A DNA stretch of 64,000 nucleotides from Dyella sp. OK004 (GTDB lineage: Bacteria > Pseudomonadota > Gammaproteobacteria > Xanthomonadales > Rhodanobacteraceae). The DNA is taken from positions 310,001 through 374,000 of the forward strand of contig NZ_FOZI01000002.1 in NCBI RefSeq assembly GCF_900114495.1, read 5' to 3'. This document shows, in pieces, positions 25,967 to 33,811 of the stretch; positions within the stretch are counted from its first letter, which is position 1; each line of letters begins with the position of its first letter. The notes beneath the pieces are model-generated. The model was not told where the DNA came from and did no database searches. It worked only from the letters and a program-made list of their open reading frames with translations. Made by a program: the position numbers and the translations under genes.

Positions 25967-26728
25967 ATGAACAACAAGACGATCAGTACCGATCAGAATC
26001 CGCGACTCTGGAATACCCGCTACGGCCTCACCGCTGTCGTGCCGCTCGACTGTCCCGCCTCGCGCTCGCTGCAGCTCTACGGCGAATGGGCCGAGCAGGA
26101 AATCGACCTGCTGAGCGGCCTGATCCAGGATGGCCAGAGCGTGCTCGAATTCGGCGGCGACTACGGCGCGCACGCGCTGTGGCTGGCGCAGGCCGTCGGT
26201 GAGCGCGGCCAGGTGCATGTGGCCGAGCCGCGGCGCCTGCTGTTCCAGCAGACTTGTGCGAACGTTGCCATCAACGGGCTCACCAATGTGTACACGCATG
26301 CGCGCTGGCTGGGTCGCAGCAAGGGTCAGTCAGCGCTGTCATCCCTGCCCGGCAATCCGACAAAAAAATCCGGCGACGATGAGATCGTCAATACGCTCAC
26401 CATCGACGACCTGGGACTCGATGCGCTGCACCTGATCAAAGTGAACCTGCCAGGCACGCTGATCGACCTGCTCTCCGGCGCGGCCGAGACGATCCGCAAG
26501 TATCGCCCGATGATCTATGCGCGCATGGCGGGCCTGGAGCTGGCCGAAGCCGAGATCCAGGTACTCAAGGACCTGGGCTATCGCTGCTGGTCGCATGTGC
26601 CCTATCTGTACAACCCGGACAATTACGCCGAGCACCCCGGCAATATCTTCCCGGGCTGCGTATCGCAGAACGTGATCGCCTCGCCGGTGGAGGGCCGTTT
26701 CGAGCTGGAAGCGCGCCACGAGCTGTAA
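25967..26728 (+). CDS. FkbM-family methyltransferase
   Basis: A 253-residue S-adenosylmethionine-dependent methyltransferase of the FkbM type. The SAM site is SVLEFGGDYGAHALWLAQ (about 57-74); the FkbM hallmarks are the acidic VHVAEPRRLLFQQTCANVAINGL region and TIDDLGLDALHLIKVNLPGTLIDLLSGA, where the family usually has a lysine-containing VKIDVEG-like motif (here IKVNLPG, so the Asp/Glu are replaced). Family members O-methylate sugars and other small molecules. The gene follows the unrecognised 765-residue protein gene by 34 bp with an AAGG site, suggesting one transcript. The altered motif may mean changed or lost activity. Confidence 0.85.
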   Translation: MNNKTISTDQNPRLWNTRYGLTAVVPLDCPASRSLQLYGEWAEQEIDLLSGLIQDGQSVLEFGGDYGAHALWLAQAVGERGQVHVAEPRRLLFQQTCANVAINGLTNVYTHARWLGRSKGQSALSSLPGNPTKKSGDDEIVNTLTIDDLGLDALHLIKVNLPGTLIDLLSGAAETIRKYRPMIYARMAGLELAEAEIQVLKDLGYRCWSHVPYLYNPDNYAEHPGNIFPGCVSQNVIASPVEGRFELEARHEL

Positions 26729-26741
26729 TCCAGGCAGCCAT

Positions 26742-26768
26742 AAAAAAAGCCCCCGCATAAGCGGGGGC
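26742..26768 (-). terminator. Rho-independent terminator of the bTHX gene
   Basis: Perfect 8-bp GC stem (26749-26756 with 26761-26768), 4-nt loop, and a run of seven T on the minus strand. It lies 24 bp beyond the minus-strand stop and could also serve the FkbM gene from the other side. Confidence 0.9.
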
Positions 26769-26792
26769 CTGGATCCAGCGGAAAAAAGCGGC

Positions 26793-26954
26793 TTAGGCCG
26801 ATTTCTTCTTCGGCGCTGCCTTCTTGGCGGCGGCCGGCTTGGTCACGGTCTCCTTGGCGCCGACCACGGCCGGCTGCGCGCCGTGCACACGGGTGTTGCC
26901 ATAGCTGCCGCGATAAGTCTTGCCACGACGGGTCTTGCGATCGCCCTTGCCCAT
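26793..26954 (-). CDS. Small ribosomal subunit protein bTHX
   Basis: A 53-residue, strongly basic protein that is easily missed by length cut-offs. The first 22 residues, starting MGKGDRKTRRGKTYRGSYGN, match the bTHX/Thx family, whose 26-residue Thermus member sits in a cavity at the top of the 30S head. After TRVHGAQ the sequence continues with an Ala/Lys-rich tail ending PKKKSA, much longer than in Thermus and of unknown role. AAGGAG-like bases (revcomp of CTCCTTG) precede the ATG, and a strong terminator follows. It is a single-gene unit. Confidence 0.9.
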   Translation of the reverse strand: MGKGDRKTRRGKTYRGSYGNTRVHGAQPAVVGAKETVTKPAAAKKAAPKKKSA

Positions 26955-27030
26955 GGGAAACTCCTTGATTCGACGTAAGTTGGACGGCCGATCATCGTAT
27001 CAGCGGCCGCCCAAAGCGCAATAGGCCGGG

Positions 27031-28002
27031 TCAGTGCGAGCGGGCACCGCCGGCACAACCATGCGCAGGGTCGGGGCAATGCCCGGGGTCGATCTGCACC
27101 GTGACGTGGCGAATGCCGAAACGCTCGGCGAGCACGCGGTTGATGGCGAGGATGGCGATCGCACTGTCGCCTTCCTCGTGCAGTTCCGCATGAACCGTCG
27201 CCATGCGCGAGCCTGAAGCGAGCTGCCACACATGCAGATGATGCACATCACTGATGGAGGCATCGGCCGTGCGCAGCGCCGACTCCACTTCGCCGGTATC
27301 CAGACCTTCGGGCACGCCTTCCAGCAGAATGTGCGCGGAACGGCGCAGCAGTTGCCACGCGCTGTTGAGGATCAGCAGCGAGACCAGCAGCGACAATACC
27401 GGGTCGGCCCACAGCCAACCCATCCAGCGCACCGCGAGCGCGGCCAGCACCGCCGCGACCGAGCCGAGCAGATCGCCCAGCACATGCAGCGCGGCACCGG
27501 CCACATTGACGTCGTCATGGTCGTGACCATGCAGCGTACGCAGCACCACCAGATTCACTACCAGACCGATCGACGCGACGATCAACATCACGCCGGAAAG
27601 AATCGGGCTCGGTGTGAACAGACGCTCGATGGCTTCGTAAGCGATAAAACCCACCAGCGCGAACTGGGTCAGCGCATTGAGAAAACCCGCCAGCACTTCA
27701 ACGCGCCCATAACCGTAGCTACGCCGCGCATCCGCCGGTCGCCGTGCCATCCACGCGCCAATCACTGCAAGTAGCAGCGCCAGCGAATCGACCATCATGT
27801 GGCCGGCATCGGCAAGCAGTGCGAGCGAACCGGACCATAGGCCACCGAAGACTTCGGCAACCATCATCACCGTGGTCAGCGCAAACGCGAATGCCAGCTT
27901 GCGCTCGCGGCCCGACATGCCGGCGACGTTTTCGCGCGCATGATCGTGACCATGCGCGTGGTCGTGATGATGATCGTGGGAATGGGTGTGCGTGCTGCTC
28001 AT
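27031..28002 (-). CDS. Cation diffusion facilitator, zinc/cobalt exporter (ZitB/CzcD-like)
   Basis: A 323-residue inner-membrane metal/proton antiporter. The N-terminus is very His-rich (HTHSHDHHHDHAHGHDH). The metal-site motifs on helices 2 and 5 are present as LLADAGHMMVDS and LHVLGDLLGS (each HxxxD). The cytoplasmic C-terminal domain carries DVHHLHVWQLASG and ends with an HVTVQIDPGHCPDPAHGC stretch with more possible ligands. It exports Zn2+ (or Co2+/Cd2+) from the cytoplasm. It is on the same strand as, and 61 bp downstream of, the MerC gene, and lies in the zinc cluster with ZnuD and Zur. Confidence 0.93.
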   Translation of the reverse strand: MSSTHTHSHDHHHDHAHGHDHARENVAGMSGRERKLAFAFALTTVMMVAEVFGGLWSGSLALLADAGHMMVDSLALLLAVIGAWMARRPADARRSYGYGRVEVLAGFLNALTQFALVGFIAYEAIERLFTPSPILSGVMLIVASIGLVVNLVVLRTLHGHDHDDVNVAGAALHVLGDLLGSVAAVLAALAVRWMGWLWADPVLSLLVSLLILNSAWQLLRRSAHILLEGVPEGLDTGEVESALRTADASISDVHHLHVWQLASGSRMATVHAELHEEGDSAIAILAINRVLAERFGIRHVTVQIDPGHCPDPAHGCAGGARSH

Positions 28003-28063
28003 GTGCGCATGCTAGGAAGCGCGTACGCCGTTACACAATCACGAGGCTGCGTTAGCTCGCGGA

Positions 28064-28492
28064 TCAATGCGCGCAATCCACGCTATGCACATGGCCCTGT
28101 TGGCGATCCGCACGCAGGTTCACGAAATGCGCCGACGCCACCAGCAAGCCACCGCAGGTGACCAGCGCGCTGTGTAGGCCGATTGAATAGCGCTCGGCGA
28201 ACGTCACACCAATCAGCAACAACGCAAGCCCCGGCATCGCCAGACGCAGCGGCAGGCTGCGGTGATGACGGCGATAACCATTGAGCAGACTGATCAAGGC
28301 CAGCACGCAGGCAAAGATCACAAAGCCACGCTCGAAACGATGGTCGGCGAGAAAACCCAGACCGAGCAGCGGCAGCAAAGCGAGCACGAACGGCAACGCC
28401 GCGCAGTGGATCGCACACAGGAAGGAAGCTGTGGCGCCGACGCGATCGGCGACCTGCCACCAGCGGGATTTGCTCACTTGCCCTGAATCCAT
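28064..28492 (-). CDS. MerC-domain membrane protein
   Basis: A 142-residue integral membrane protein of the MerC family with about four hydrophobic helices. The MerC signature FLCAIHCAALPFVLALLPLLG with its Cys-x3-Cys (here CAIHC) is near residue 22. The C-terminus has HVHSVDCAH, another possible metal site. MerC proteins in mercury operons take up Hg2+, but many chromosomal homologues lie beside zinc genes, as here. The ATG at 28492 is preferred to a TTG at 28540. The shared, divergent Zur box suggests induction during zinc shortage, which points to zinc import or handling; that is an inference. Confidence 0.85.
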   Translation of the reverse strand: MDSGQVSKSRWWQVADRVGATASFLCAIHCAALPFVLALLPLLGLGFLADHRFERGFVIFACVLALISLLNGYRRHHRSLPLRLAMPGLALLLIGVTFAERYSIGLHSALVTCGGLLVASAHFVNLRADRQQGHVHSVDCAH

Positions 28493-28545
28493 CGGTCTGT
28501 CCGGAACACGAAGCGTGACTTCTTGCCTTAGCACTGGCAAGCAAT

Positions 28546-28563
28546 GTTACTTTATAACGTAAC
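28546..28563. promoter_or_regulatory. Zur box between MerC and ZnuD genes
   Basis: GTTACTTTATAACGTAAC, matching its own complement at 16 of 18 positions, extended by one flanking T/A pair. Spacing and core (GTTAY-N-TTATAA-N-RTAAC) agree with proteobacterial Zur sites. It lies 29 bp before the ZnuD start and 53 bp before the MerC start, so one bound Zur dimer could repress both. Confidence 0.75.
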
Positions 28564-28592
28564 AAGAATCCACCCCAAGGAGTTGTCCCCTG

Positions 28593-30620
28593 ATGCGTAA
28601 GTCCGTGATCGCCCTCGCCCTGGCCGCCAGTCTCAGCGCCACCGCCCTGCCGCTGCAGGCCGCCGATGCCGAAGCCCTGGCCGATGCCTCCACTGATAAG
28701 GAAAGCCACAAGGCCAAGAATCTGGACGCGATCACCGTGAACGCCGTGCCGCTCAACCAACAGGCGGACCAGATCGTGGCCCCGGTCGCGGTGCTGGCAG
28801 GTTCCGCACTGGACGAGGCCAAAGCCGGCACCCTGGGTGAAACCGTGTCAGGCATCCCTGGCGTGCAGACCACCGGTCTCGGCAAGGCCGTGGGCCGCCC
28901 GGTCATCCGCGGCATGGATGGCCCGCGTGTGGCCGTGCTGGAAAACGGCATGGGTGCGCAGGACGTCTCCAACATCAGCCAGGACCACGCCACCTCCGTC
29001 GAGCCGTTCCTGGCCGACCAGATCGAAGTGCTGAAAGGCCCCTCCACCTTGCTCTATGGTTCCGGTGCCATCGGCGGCGTAGTGAATGTGGTCGATGGCC
29101 GCATTCCGATGAGCGCACCACAGAACGGTTTCAGCGGTCGCGCCGAAGGCCGCTACGACTCGGGCACGCAGGGTAAGACCGGCCTGTTCCGCGCCGACGC
29201 CGGCAACCAGCAGTTCGCCTTGCATGTGGATGGCATGCGCCGCGATGACGGCAGCTATGACATCCCCGGCGGTACCCAGGCCAACAGCCAGGTGAAGACG
29301 ACCTCCGGCGCGGTCGGCGCCTCGCTGCTGGGCGATTGGGGTTACCTCGGCATGTCAGTGTCGCGCTACATGGACAAGTACGGCAGCCCTGCCGAACCGG
29401 GCGAGGAAGATCATGGCGACCATGATCACGGTCACGACCACGGCTCCGAACCCGCGACCATCAAGCTGGCGCAGACGCGCTACGACCTCAAAGGCGGTTT
29501 CAACCAGCCGCTGCCCGGCATCGCCAAGGCCGAAGTGAGCTTCGGCCACAACGACTACCAGCATGTCGAATACGAAGGTGAGCATCCCGCCACCACCTTC
29601 ACCACCAAGGCCAACGAAGGACGTCTGCTGTTCACCCACGAGCCACTCGCCGGCTGGGAAGGTGCGTTCGGCGTGCAATACATCCATCGCGATTTCGCTG
29701 CGATCGGCGAAGAGACCTTCGTGCCGGCCACCACCACCAAGGCCTGGGGTGCATTCCTCACGGAGCAACGCCACTTCGGCCCGATCAAACTCGAACTGGG
29801 CGCGCGTACGGATAGGCAAACCGTGACGCCGAACGATCAGGCACGCCGCCGCTTCTCTCCGTCCAGCTTCTCCGCCGGCGCCTCCTGGCGTTTCGCCGAA
29901 CAGTGGCACCTGAGCCTGAACCTGGATCGTGCGCAGCGCGCACCCGCCGAAGAAGAACTCTTCTCGCATGGCCCGCACGCCGCTTCCAACAGCTTCGAGA
30001 TCGGCAACCCCAATCTCAAAAAGGAAACCGCCAACCAGGCCGAACTCGCCCTGCACCACCACGGCGATTTTGTCGAAGGCAAAGCCGCCGTTTACGCAAA
30101 CCGATACAACGACTTCATCTATCTCGCCGACACCGGCGACGTCGAAGACGGCATGCCGCTGCGCCGGTGGTCGCAGCGCAATGCGAAGTTCCGCGGCGCC
30201 GAAGCCGAGGCCACTTTTCATCTGGCAAAGAACACCAGCGGCGCATGGGATCTGCGCGTCTATGGCGACACCGTGCGCGCCTCACTCTCCGACGACGGCG
30301 GCAACCTGCCGCGCATTCCCGCCGGCCGCCTTGGCAGCCAATTGAGCTGGAGCCGCAACGATCTACGCGCCAGCATCGGTGCGGTGAAGTACCTCGCGCA
30401 GAACAAAACCGCCGAATTCGAAACACGCACCGCCGGCTACACCTTGGTTAATGCGCATGCGGCATGGACTTTCCACAACGGCGAGCGCAGCCAGTGGGAA
30501 GCCTTCCTCGACGGCAGCAACCTGACCAACCGCAAGGCCCGCCTCGCCACCTCGCTGTTCAAGGACAGCGTGCTGATGCCGGGCCGCAGCGTGTCGGTGG
30601 GCGTGCGCGCGTTCTTCTGA
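28593..30620 (+). CDS. znuD: TonB-dependent zinc receptor (ZnuD-like)
   Basis: A 675-residue outer-membrane receptor. A signal peptide (1-24, ALPLQAADA) is followed by the plug domain with GIPGVQTTG, RPVIRGMDGPRVAVLENG and EVLKGPSTLLYGSGAIGGVVNV. The barrel extends to the C-terminal VSVGVRAFF with terminal Phe. An extracellular-loop-like His/Asp cluster, EEDHGDHDHGHDHGSE (about 270-285), is the hallmark of ZnuD-type receptors that capture zinc. It has an upstream Zur box and AAGGAG site, is divergent from MerC, and converges on zur across a 13-bp hairpin. Function: TonB-driven zinc uptake across the outer membrane when zinc is scarce. Confidence 0.93.
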   Translation: MRKSVIALALAASLSATALPLQAADAEALADASTDKESHKAKNLDAITVNAVPLNQQADQIVAPVAVLAGSALDEAKAGTLGETVSGIPGVQTTGLGKAVGRPVIRGMDGPRVAVLENGMGAQDVSNISQDHATSVEPFLADQIEVLKGPSTLLYGSGAIGGVVNVVDGRIPMSAPQNGFSGRAEGRYDSGTQGKTGLFRADAGNQQFALHVDGMRRDDGSYDIPGGTQANSQVKTTSGAVGASLLGDWGYLGMSVSRYMDKYGSPAEPGEEDHGDHDHGHDHGSEPATIKLAQTRYDLKGGFNQPLPGIAKAEVSFGHNDYQHVEYEGEHPATTFTTKANEGRLLFTHEPLAGWEGAFGVQYIHRDFAAIGEETFVPATTTKAWGAFLTEQRHFGPIKLELGARTDRQTVTPNDQARRRFSPSSFSAGASWRFAEQWHLSLNLDRAQRAPAEEELFSHGPHAASNSFEIGNPNLKKETANQAELALHHHGDFVEGKAAVYANRYNDFIYLADTGDVEDGMPLRRWSQRNAKFRGAEAEATFHLAKNTSGAWDLRVYGDTVRASLSDDGGNLPRIPAGRLGSQLSWSRNDLRASIGAVKYLAQNKTAEFETRTAGYTLVNAHAAWTFHNGERSQWEAFLDGSNLTNRKARLATSLFKDSVLMPGRSVSVGVRAFF

Positions 30621-30679
30621 TCGTTCCAGCGTTCTCGGCCCCGAGACTTACTCCCTCCCCCCGATCGGGGCCGAAACAA

Positions 30680-30710
30680 GCGGGGCGCGATGCATGACAT
30701 CGCGCCCCGC
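30680..30710. terminator. Hairpin terminator between znuD and zur
   Basis: Perfect 13-bp GC-rich stem (30680-30692 with 30698-30710), 5-nt loop, followed by GTCTTTATCC on the plus strand. It lies between two convergent genes and probably stops both. Confidence 0.75.
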
Positions 30711-30735
30711 GTCTTTATCCCGTGCAACGAAACCT

Positions 30736-31218
30736 TCACCCCTTGCGGCAGTTCTTGCAGATCCCGTGCACTTCCAGCGTCTGCGCCTGCGGGCGGAAGC
30801 CGAAAGCCTTGGCCTGCGCCTCGATCAGCTCGGCCACGCGCTCGTCGCATACTTCCTGCGCGCTGGAACAGACGTCGCAGATCAGGAACGGCACCTGATG
30901 CGCCTCGGCCGGGTGATGGCAGGACACAAAGGCGTTGATCGATTCCAGCTTGTGGATGAAGCCGTGTTCGAGCAGGAAATCCAGCGCGCGGTACACCGTG
31001 GGCGGCGCCGCGTTGCCATGGCGCTCGCGCAGATGGTCGAGCAGGTCGTACGCCTTCACCGGCTTGCCGGCGGCAGCCACCAGCTCAAGCACTTCCTTGC
31101 GCAGCGGCGTCAGGCGCAGGCCGCGCTCTTCGCTGGCATGCTCCACCGCACGCACGAAGCCCTTGGCGTCGTCGTGATGATGATGCTCATGCGTTTTGTC
31201 GGTAGCGGTCTGGCTCAC
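30736..31218 (-). CDS. zur: Zinc uptake regulator Zur (Fur family)
   Basis: Fur-family zinc-responsive repressor, about 160 residues. The N-terminus carries a His tail (THEHHHHDD). The winged helix follows with GLRLTPLRKEVLELV and APPTVYRALDFLLEHGFIHK, then FVSCHHPAEAHQVPFLICDVCSSAQEV with CxxC, and the C-terminal HGICKNCRKG with the second CxxC of the structural zinc site. I chose the GTG preceded by GAGG; the frame is open further up to 31293, but an ATTAT-type -10 on the minus strand near 31240 makes longer forms unlikely. It sits beside ZnuD, MerC and the CDF exporter, so it probably controls them through the Zur box. Confidence 0.9.
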   Translation of the reverse strand: MSQTATDKTHEHHHHDDAKGFVRAVEHASEERGLRLTPLRKEVLELVAAAGKPVKAYDLLDHLRERHGNAAPPTVYRALDFLLEHGFIHKLESINAFVSCHHPAEAHQVPFLICDVCSSAQEVCDERVAELIEAQAKAFGFRPQAQTLEVHGICKNCRKG

Positions 31219-31255
31219 GGGGGTCACCTCGATGCCGATAATACACCCCCGGCGG

Positions 31256-31543
31256 CTAACGCCCTCTGGGTGGCAGTGGTGGCGGTTGTGCACGCGATAC
31301 CGGCCGAGGACGCGTGAGGATCACTATCCAGCCGATCGGCCCCAGCACGGCGGCCCATACCACCCCTTCCCACAGGCGCCCGCGCCACCACCCCAGCACC
31401 GCGCCGACCACCAGGAACAACAGGCTCCACCACAACATCGCCGCCCACGGCACCAGCGCCATCAGGTTCCAGAAGATGTGCCAGAACGCATCCGGTGCGT
31501 CGAGGTCAACGCCCTGGGTAGCCTTGCTCAGTAACTCGTCCAA
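31256..31543 (-). CDS. Small two-helix membrane protein, unknown
   Basis: A 95-residue protein I do not recognise. Two hydrophobic helices are clear (around HIFWNLMALVPWAAMLWWSL and LFLVVGAVLGWW, then VVWAAVLGPIGWIVIL), separated by a WWRGRLWEG loop, with an Arg/Pro-rich tail (RPRPVSRAQPPPLPP). The start is probably TTG at 31543 behind GAGG; a TTG at 31561 is the alternative. It ends 37 bp upstream of zur on the same strand. A link to zinc is only suggested by position. Confidence 0.6.
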   Translation of the reverse strand: MDELLSKATQGVDLDAPDAFWHIFWNLMALVPWAAMLWWSLLFLVVGAVLGWWRGRLWEGVVWAAVLGPIGWIVILTRPRPVSRAQPPPLPPRGR

Positions 31544-31655
31544 GCGCGCCTCGCTAGACAATCAGGATACGGCGCATGATGTGTACGTCGCTGCCCTGCA
31601 TGATGCAAGCTTCCCGACCACCACACCATGCTTTCACCCAGTCGAGCCGCCGCCC

Positions 31656-32333
31656 ATGCGTTGTCTGTTGATCGAGGATGACCTCACCACCTCGGAACTG
31701 ATCTGCCACGGGCTGGAGCGCAGCGGCTACGAGGTGGAAACCTGCCGCGACGGCGCCAGCGGCCTGCAACAGGCTACTGCCGGCCCGTGGGAAGTGATCG
31801 TGCTCGACCGCCTGCTGCCCGGCGATATCGACGGGCTCGACATCCTCTCAGCGGTGCGCAGCCATGGCATCGATACGCCAGTGATCGTGCTCAGCGCCTT
31901 GTCGAGTCTCGATGAGCGCGTGCGCGGGTTGCGCGCCGGCGGCGACGACTATCTGAGCAAGCCATTCGCGTTCGACGAACTGCTGGCGCGGATCGAAGCG
32001 CTGACCCGTCGCGCCGCCCGCCACGGCGACCTGGATCAACTCATCGTGGGCGACCTGCGCCTCGATACGCGCAGTCGCCGTGTCTTTCGCGGGCAGCAGC
32101 CGATCGCGCTGCAGCCGCGCGAATACCAGCTGCTGGAATACCTGGCTCGGCACCAGGGCAAGGTGGTGACGCGCAAGATGCTGCTCGCCGCGGTGTGGGG
32201 CTATCACTTCGACCCGGAGACCAATGTCATCGACGTGCAGATGAGTCGCCTGCGCAACAAGGTCGACAAAGATTTCCCCACTGCGCTGATCCAGACCGTG
32301 CGCGGCGTGGGCTACACCCTGCAGGCGCCATGA
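31656..32333 (+). CDS. OmpR-family response regulator (CusR/CopR-like)
   Basis: A 225-residue two-component response regulator. The receiver has LLIEDD, phospho-acceptor Asp in VIVLDRLLPGDIDGLD, PVIVLSAL and Lys in YLSKPFAFDEL; the winged-helix effector domain ends TVRGVGYTLQ. The frame is open upstream, but the ATG at 31656 gives the standard N-terminus. It overlaps the kinase gene (ATGA). The heavy-metal RND pump genes that follow suggest a CusR/CopR-type regulator of metal efflux. The 95-bp upstream gap holds the 11-bp palindrome TGCATGATGCA (31597-31607), a possible but unproven site. Confidence 0.88.
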   Translation: MRCLLIEDDLTTSELICHGLERSGYEVETCRDGASGLQQATAGPWEVIVLDRLLPGDIDGLDILSAVRSHGIDTPVIVLSALSSLDERVRGLRAGGDDYLSKPFAFDELLARIEALTRRAARHGDLDQLIVGDLRLDTRSRRVFRGQQPIALQPREYQLLEYLARHQGKVVTRKMLLAAVWGYHFDPETNVIDVQMSRLRNKVDKDFPTALIQTVRGVGYTLQAP

Positions 32334-33697
32334 GTATGCTGGCCGGCTTCCGCCATTCCGTCGTGTTCCGCATGGCGGCGGGCTACGGACTGCTGTTGCT
32401 GCTTTCGGTCGGCGTGGTGTCTGCCATTTTCTATGTCGGCACTGCCGGACTGCTGGCGCGCAATATCGACAAGCAACTGTCGCTCACCTCGCGGCGCCTG
32501 ATCCAACTGCACGACCACCAGGGCATCGCCGCGCTGCAGCAGGAAGTGCATACCCTGCTCACCGACGATCAGGATGTGAACACCGAGATCTACCAGCTCA
32601 CCGCCGCGGACGGCCGACAGCTGGTCGGCAACCTCACGGCCTGGACCTGGCCCGTGGGCGAAAGCGATGCGCGCGTGGAACGCCATGTCCGGCGCCTCGG
32701 ACGCGACACGCTCGCCCGCCTGCTGATCCACCGTTTTCCCGACGGTGCCGTGCTGGTGGTCGGCCGCGACCTGCAGGATCAACGCGACCTGGAACGCATG
32801 ATCCTTACCGCGCTCGCCGCCGGCGGCCTGATCGCATTGGTGCTGGCCGCCGGCGGCGCGCTGCTGTTTCGCGCGCAACTGCAACGCCAGCTCCAGGCGA
32901 TCCATCGCACCACCAGCGAAGTCGCCGCCGGCCAGCTCGATCGCCGCATTGCCGTGGGCCGCTCGCGCGATGAGTTCGCCGTAGTGGCCAACGACGTCAA
33001 CCGAATGCTCGACGAGATCGAGCGCCTGATGGATACCGCCCGCAACGTCTCCAACGCCATCGCGCACGACCTGCGCACACCGCTGGGGCGTATCCGTGCT
33101 GCACTGGAAGATGCCCTGCGCTCGCAACATCCGCTGGATCGCCTGCAGGGCAGCGCGCAATACGCCATCGACGAAATCGATACGCTGATCACGCTGTTCG
33201 ACAAACTGCTGCAGATCGCCGAGGCCGAATCCGGCCTGCGCCGCCAGCGCTTCGATGTGCTGCCGCTGCGCGAAGTCGTCGGCGATATCGTGGAGCTGTA
33301 TCAGCCAGCCGCCGAGAACGAAGGCATGAACTTGTCGCTGAGCATCGATGGCGAACCCACCGTCTCTGCCGACCGCGATCTGCTCGCCAGCATCATGGCC
33401 AACCTGCTCGACAACGCACTCAAGTACGCCGGCCACGGCGCCAGCGTGCAGGTTGCTGTTCGCGGCAACCAGGATCACGTCCATATCGAAGTGACCGACA
33501 ACGGCCCTGGCATTCCGCCCCATGCCATCGAGCGCGCCACCGAACGCTTCTTCCGCCTCGACGCCAGCCGCCATCTGCGTGGCAACGGCCTGGGGCTTTC
33601 CATCGTGGCCGCCGTGGTCGCCCTGCACCATGGCACGCTCGCTCTGGAAGACGCCCGCCCAGGGCTGCGGGTGGTCATTGCGCTGCCGCGCAGCTGA
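32330..33697 (+). CDS. Sensor histidine kinase (CusS/heavy-metal-type context)
   Basis: A 455-residue inner-membrane kinase, partner of the preceding regulator. It has two membrane segments (about 14-35 and 155-180) enclosing a periplasmic sensor of about 120 residues, HAMP, then the H box NAIAHDLRTPLGRIRAAL, N box NLLDNALKYA and G boxes TDNGPGIP and GNGLGLSIV. The ATG overlaps the regulator stop codon. The H-box form and the neighbouring pump fit metal-sensing kinases, but the periplasmic domain shows no run of His or Met, so the signal is not certain. Confidence 0.87.
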   Translation: MSMLAGFRHSVVFRMAAGYGLLLLLSVGVVSAIFYVGTAGLLARNIDKQLSLTSRRLIQLHDHQGIAALQQEVHTLLTDDQDVNTEIYQLTAADGRQLVGNLTAWTWPVGESDARVERHVRRLGRDTLARLLIHRFPDGAVLVVGRDLQDQRDLERMILTALAAGGLIALVLAAGGALLFRAQLQRQLQAIHRTTSEVAAGQLDRRIAVGRSRDEFAVVANDVNRMLDEIERLMDTARNVSNAIAHDLRTPLGRIRAALEDALRSQHPLDRLQGSAQYAIDEIDTLITLFDKLLQIAEAESGLRRQRFDVLPLREVVGDIVELYQPAAENEGMNLSLSIDGEPTVSADRDLLASIMANLLDNALKYAGHGASVQVAVRGNQDHVHIEVTDNGPGIPPHAIERATERFFRLDASRHLRGNGLGLSIVAAVVALHHGTLALEDARPGLRVVIALPRS

Positions 33698-33811
33698 ATT
33701 GCGCAACCTTTCCAAACCGTAACTGTTGCCTGCCAGAACCGGCCACTAAGGTGGCGGCCGGGCATCGGGCCGCGCTGCATGCCCGTGCCGATTCCCGACC
33801 ATGGAGTGCGC

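Noticed and set aside
32312-33715. 467-codon minus-strand frame over the sensor kinase gene
   Set aside because: Antisense shadow; the plus strand has complete kinase motifs.
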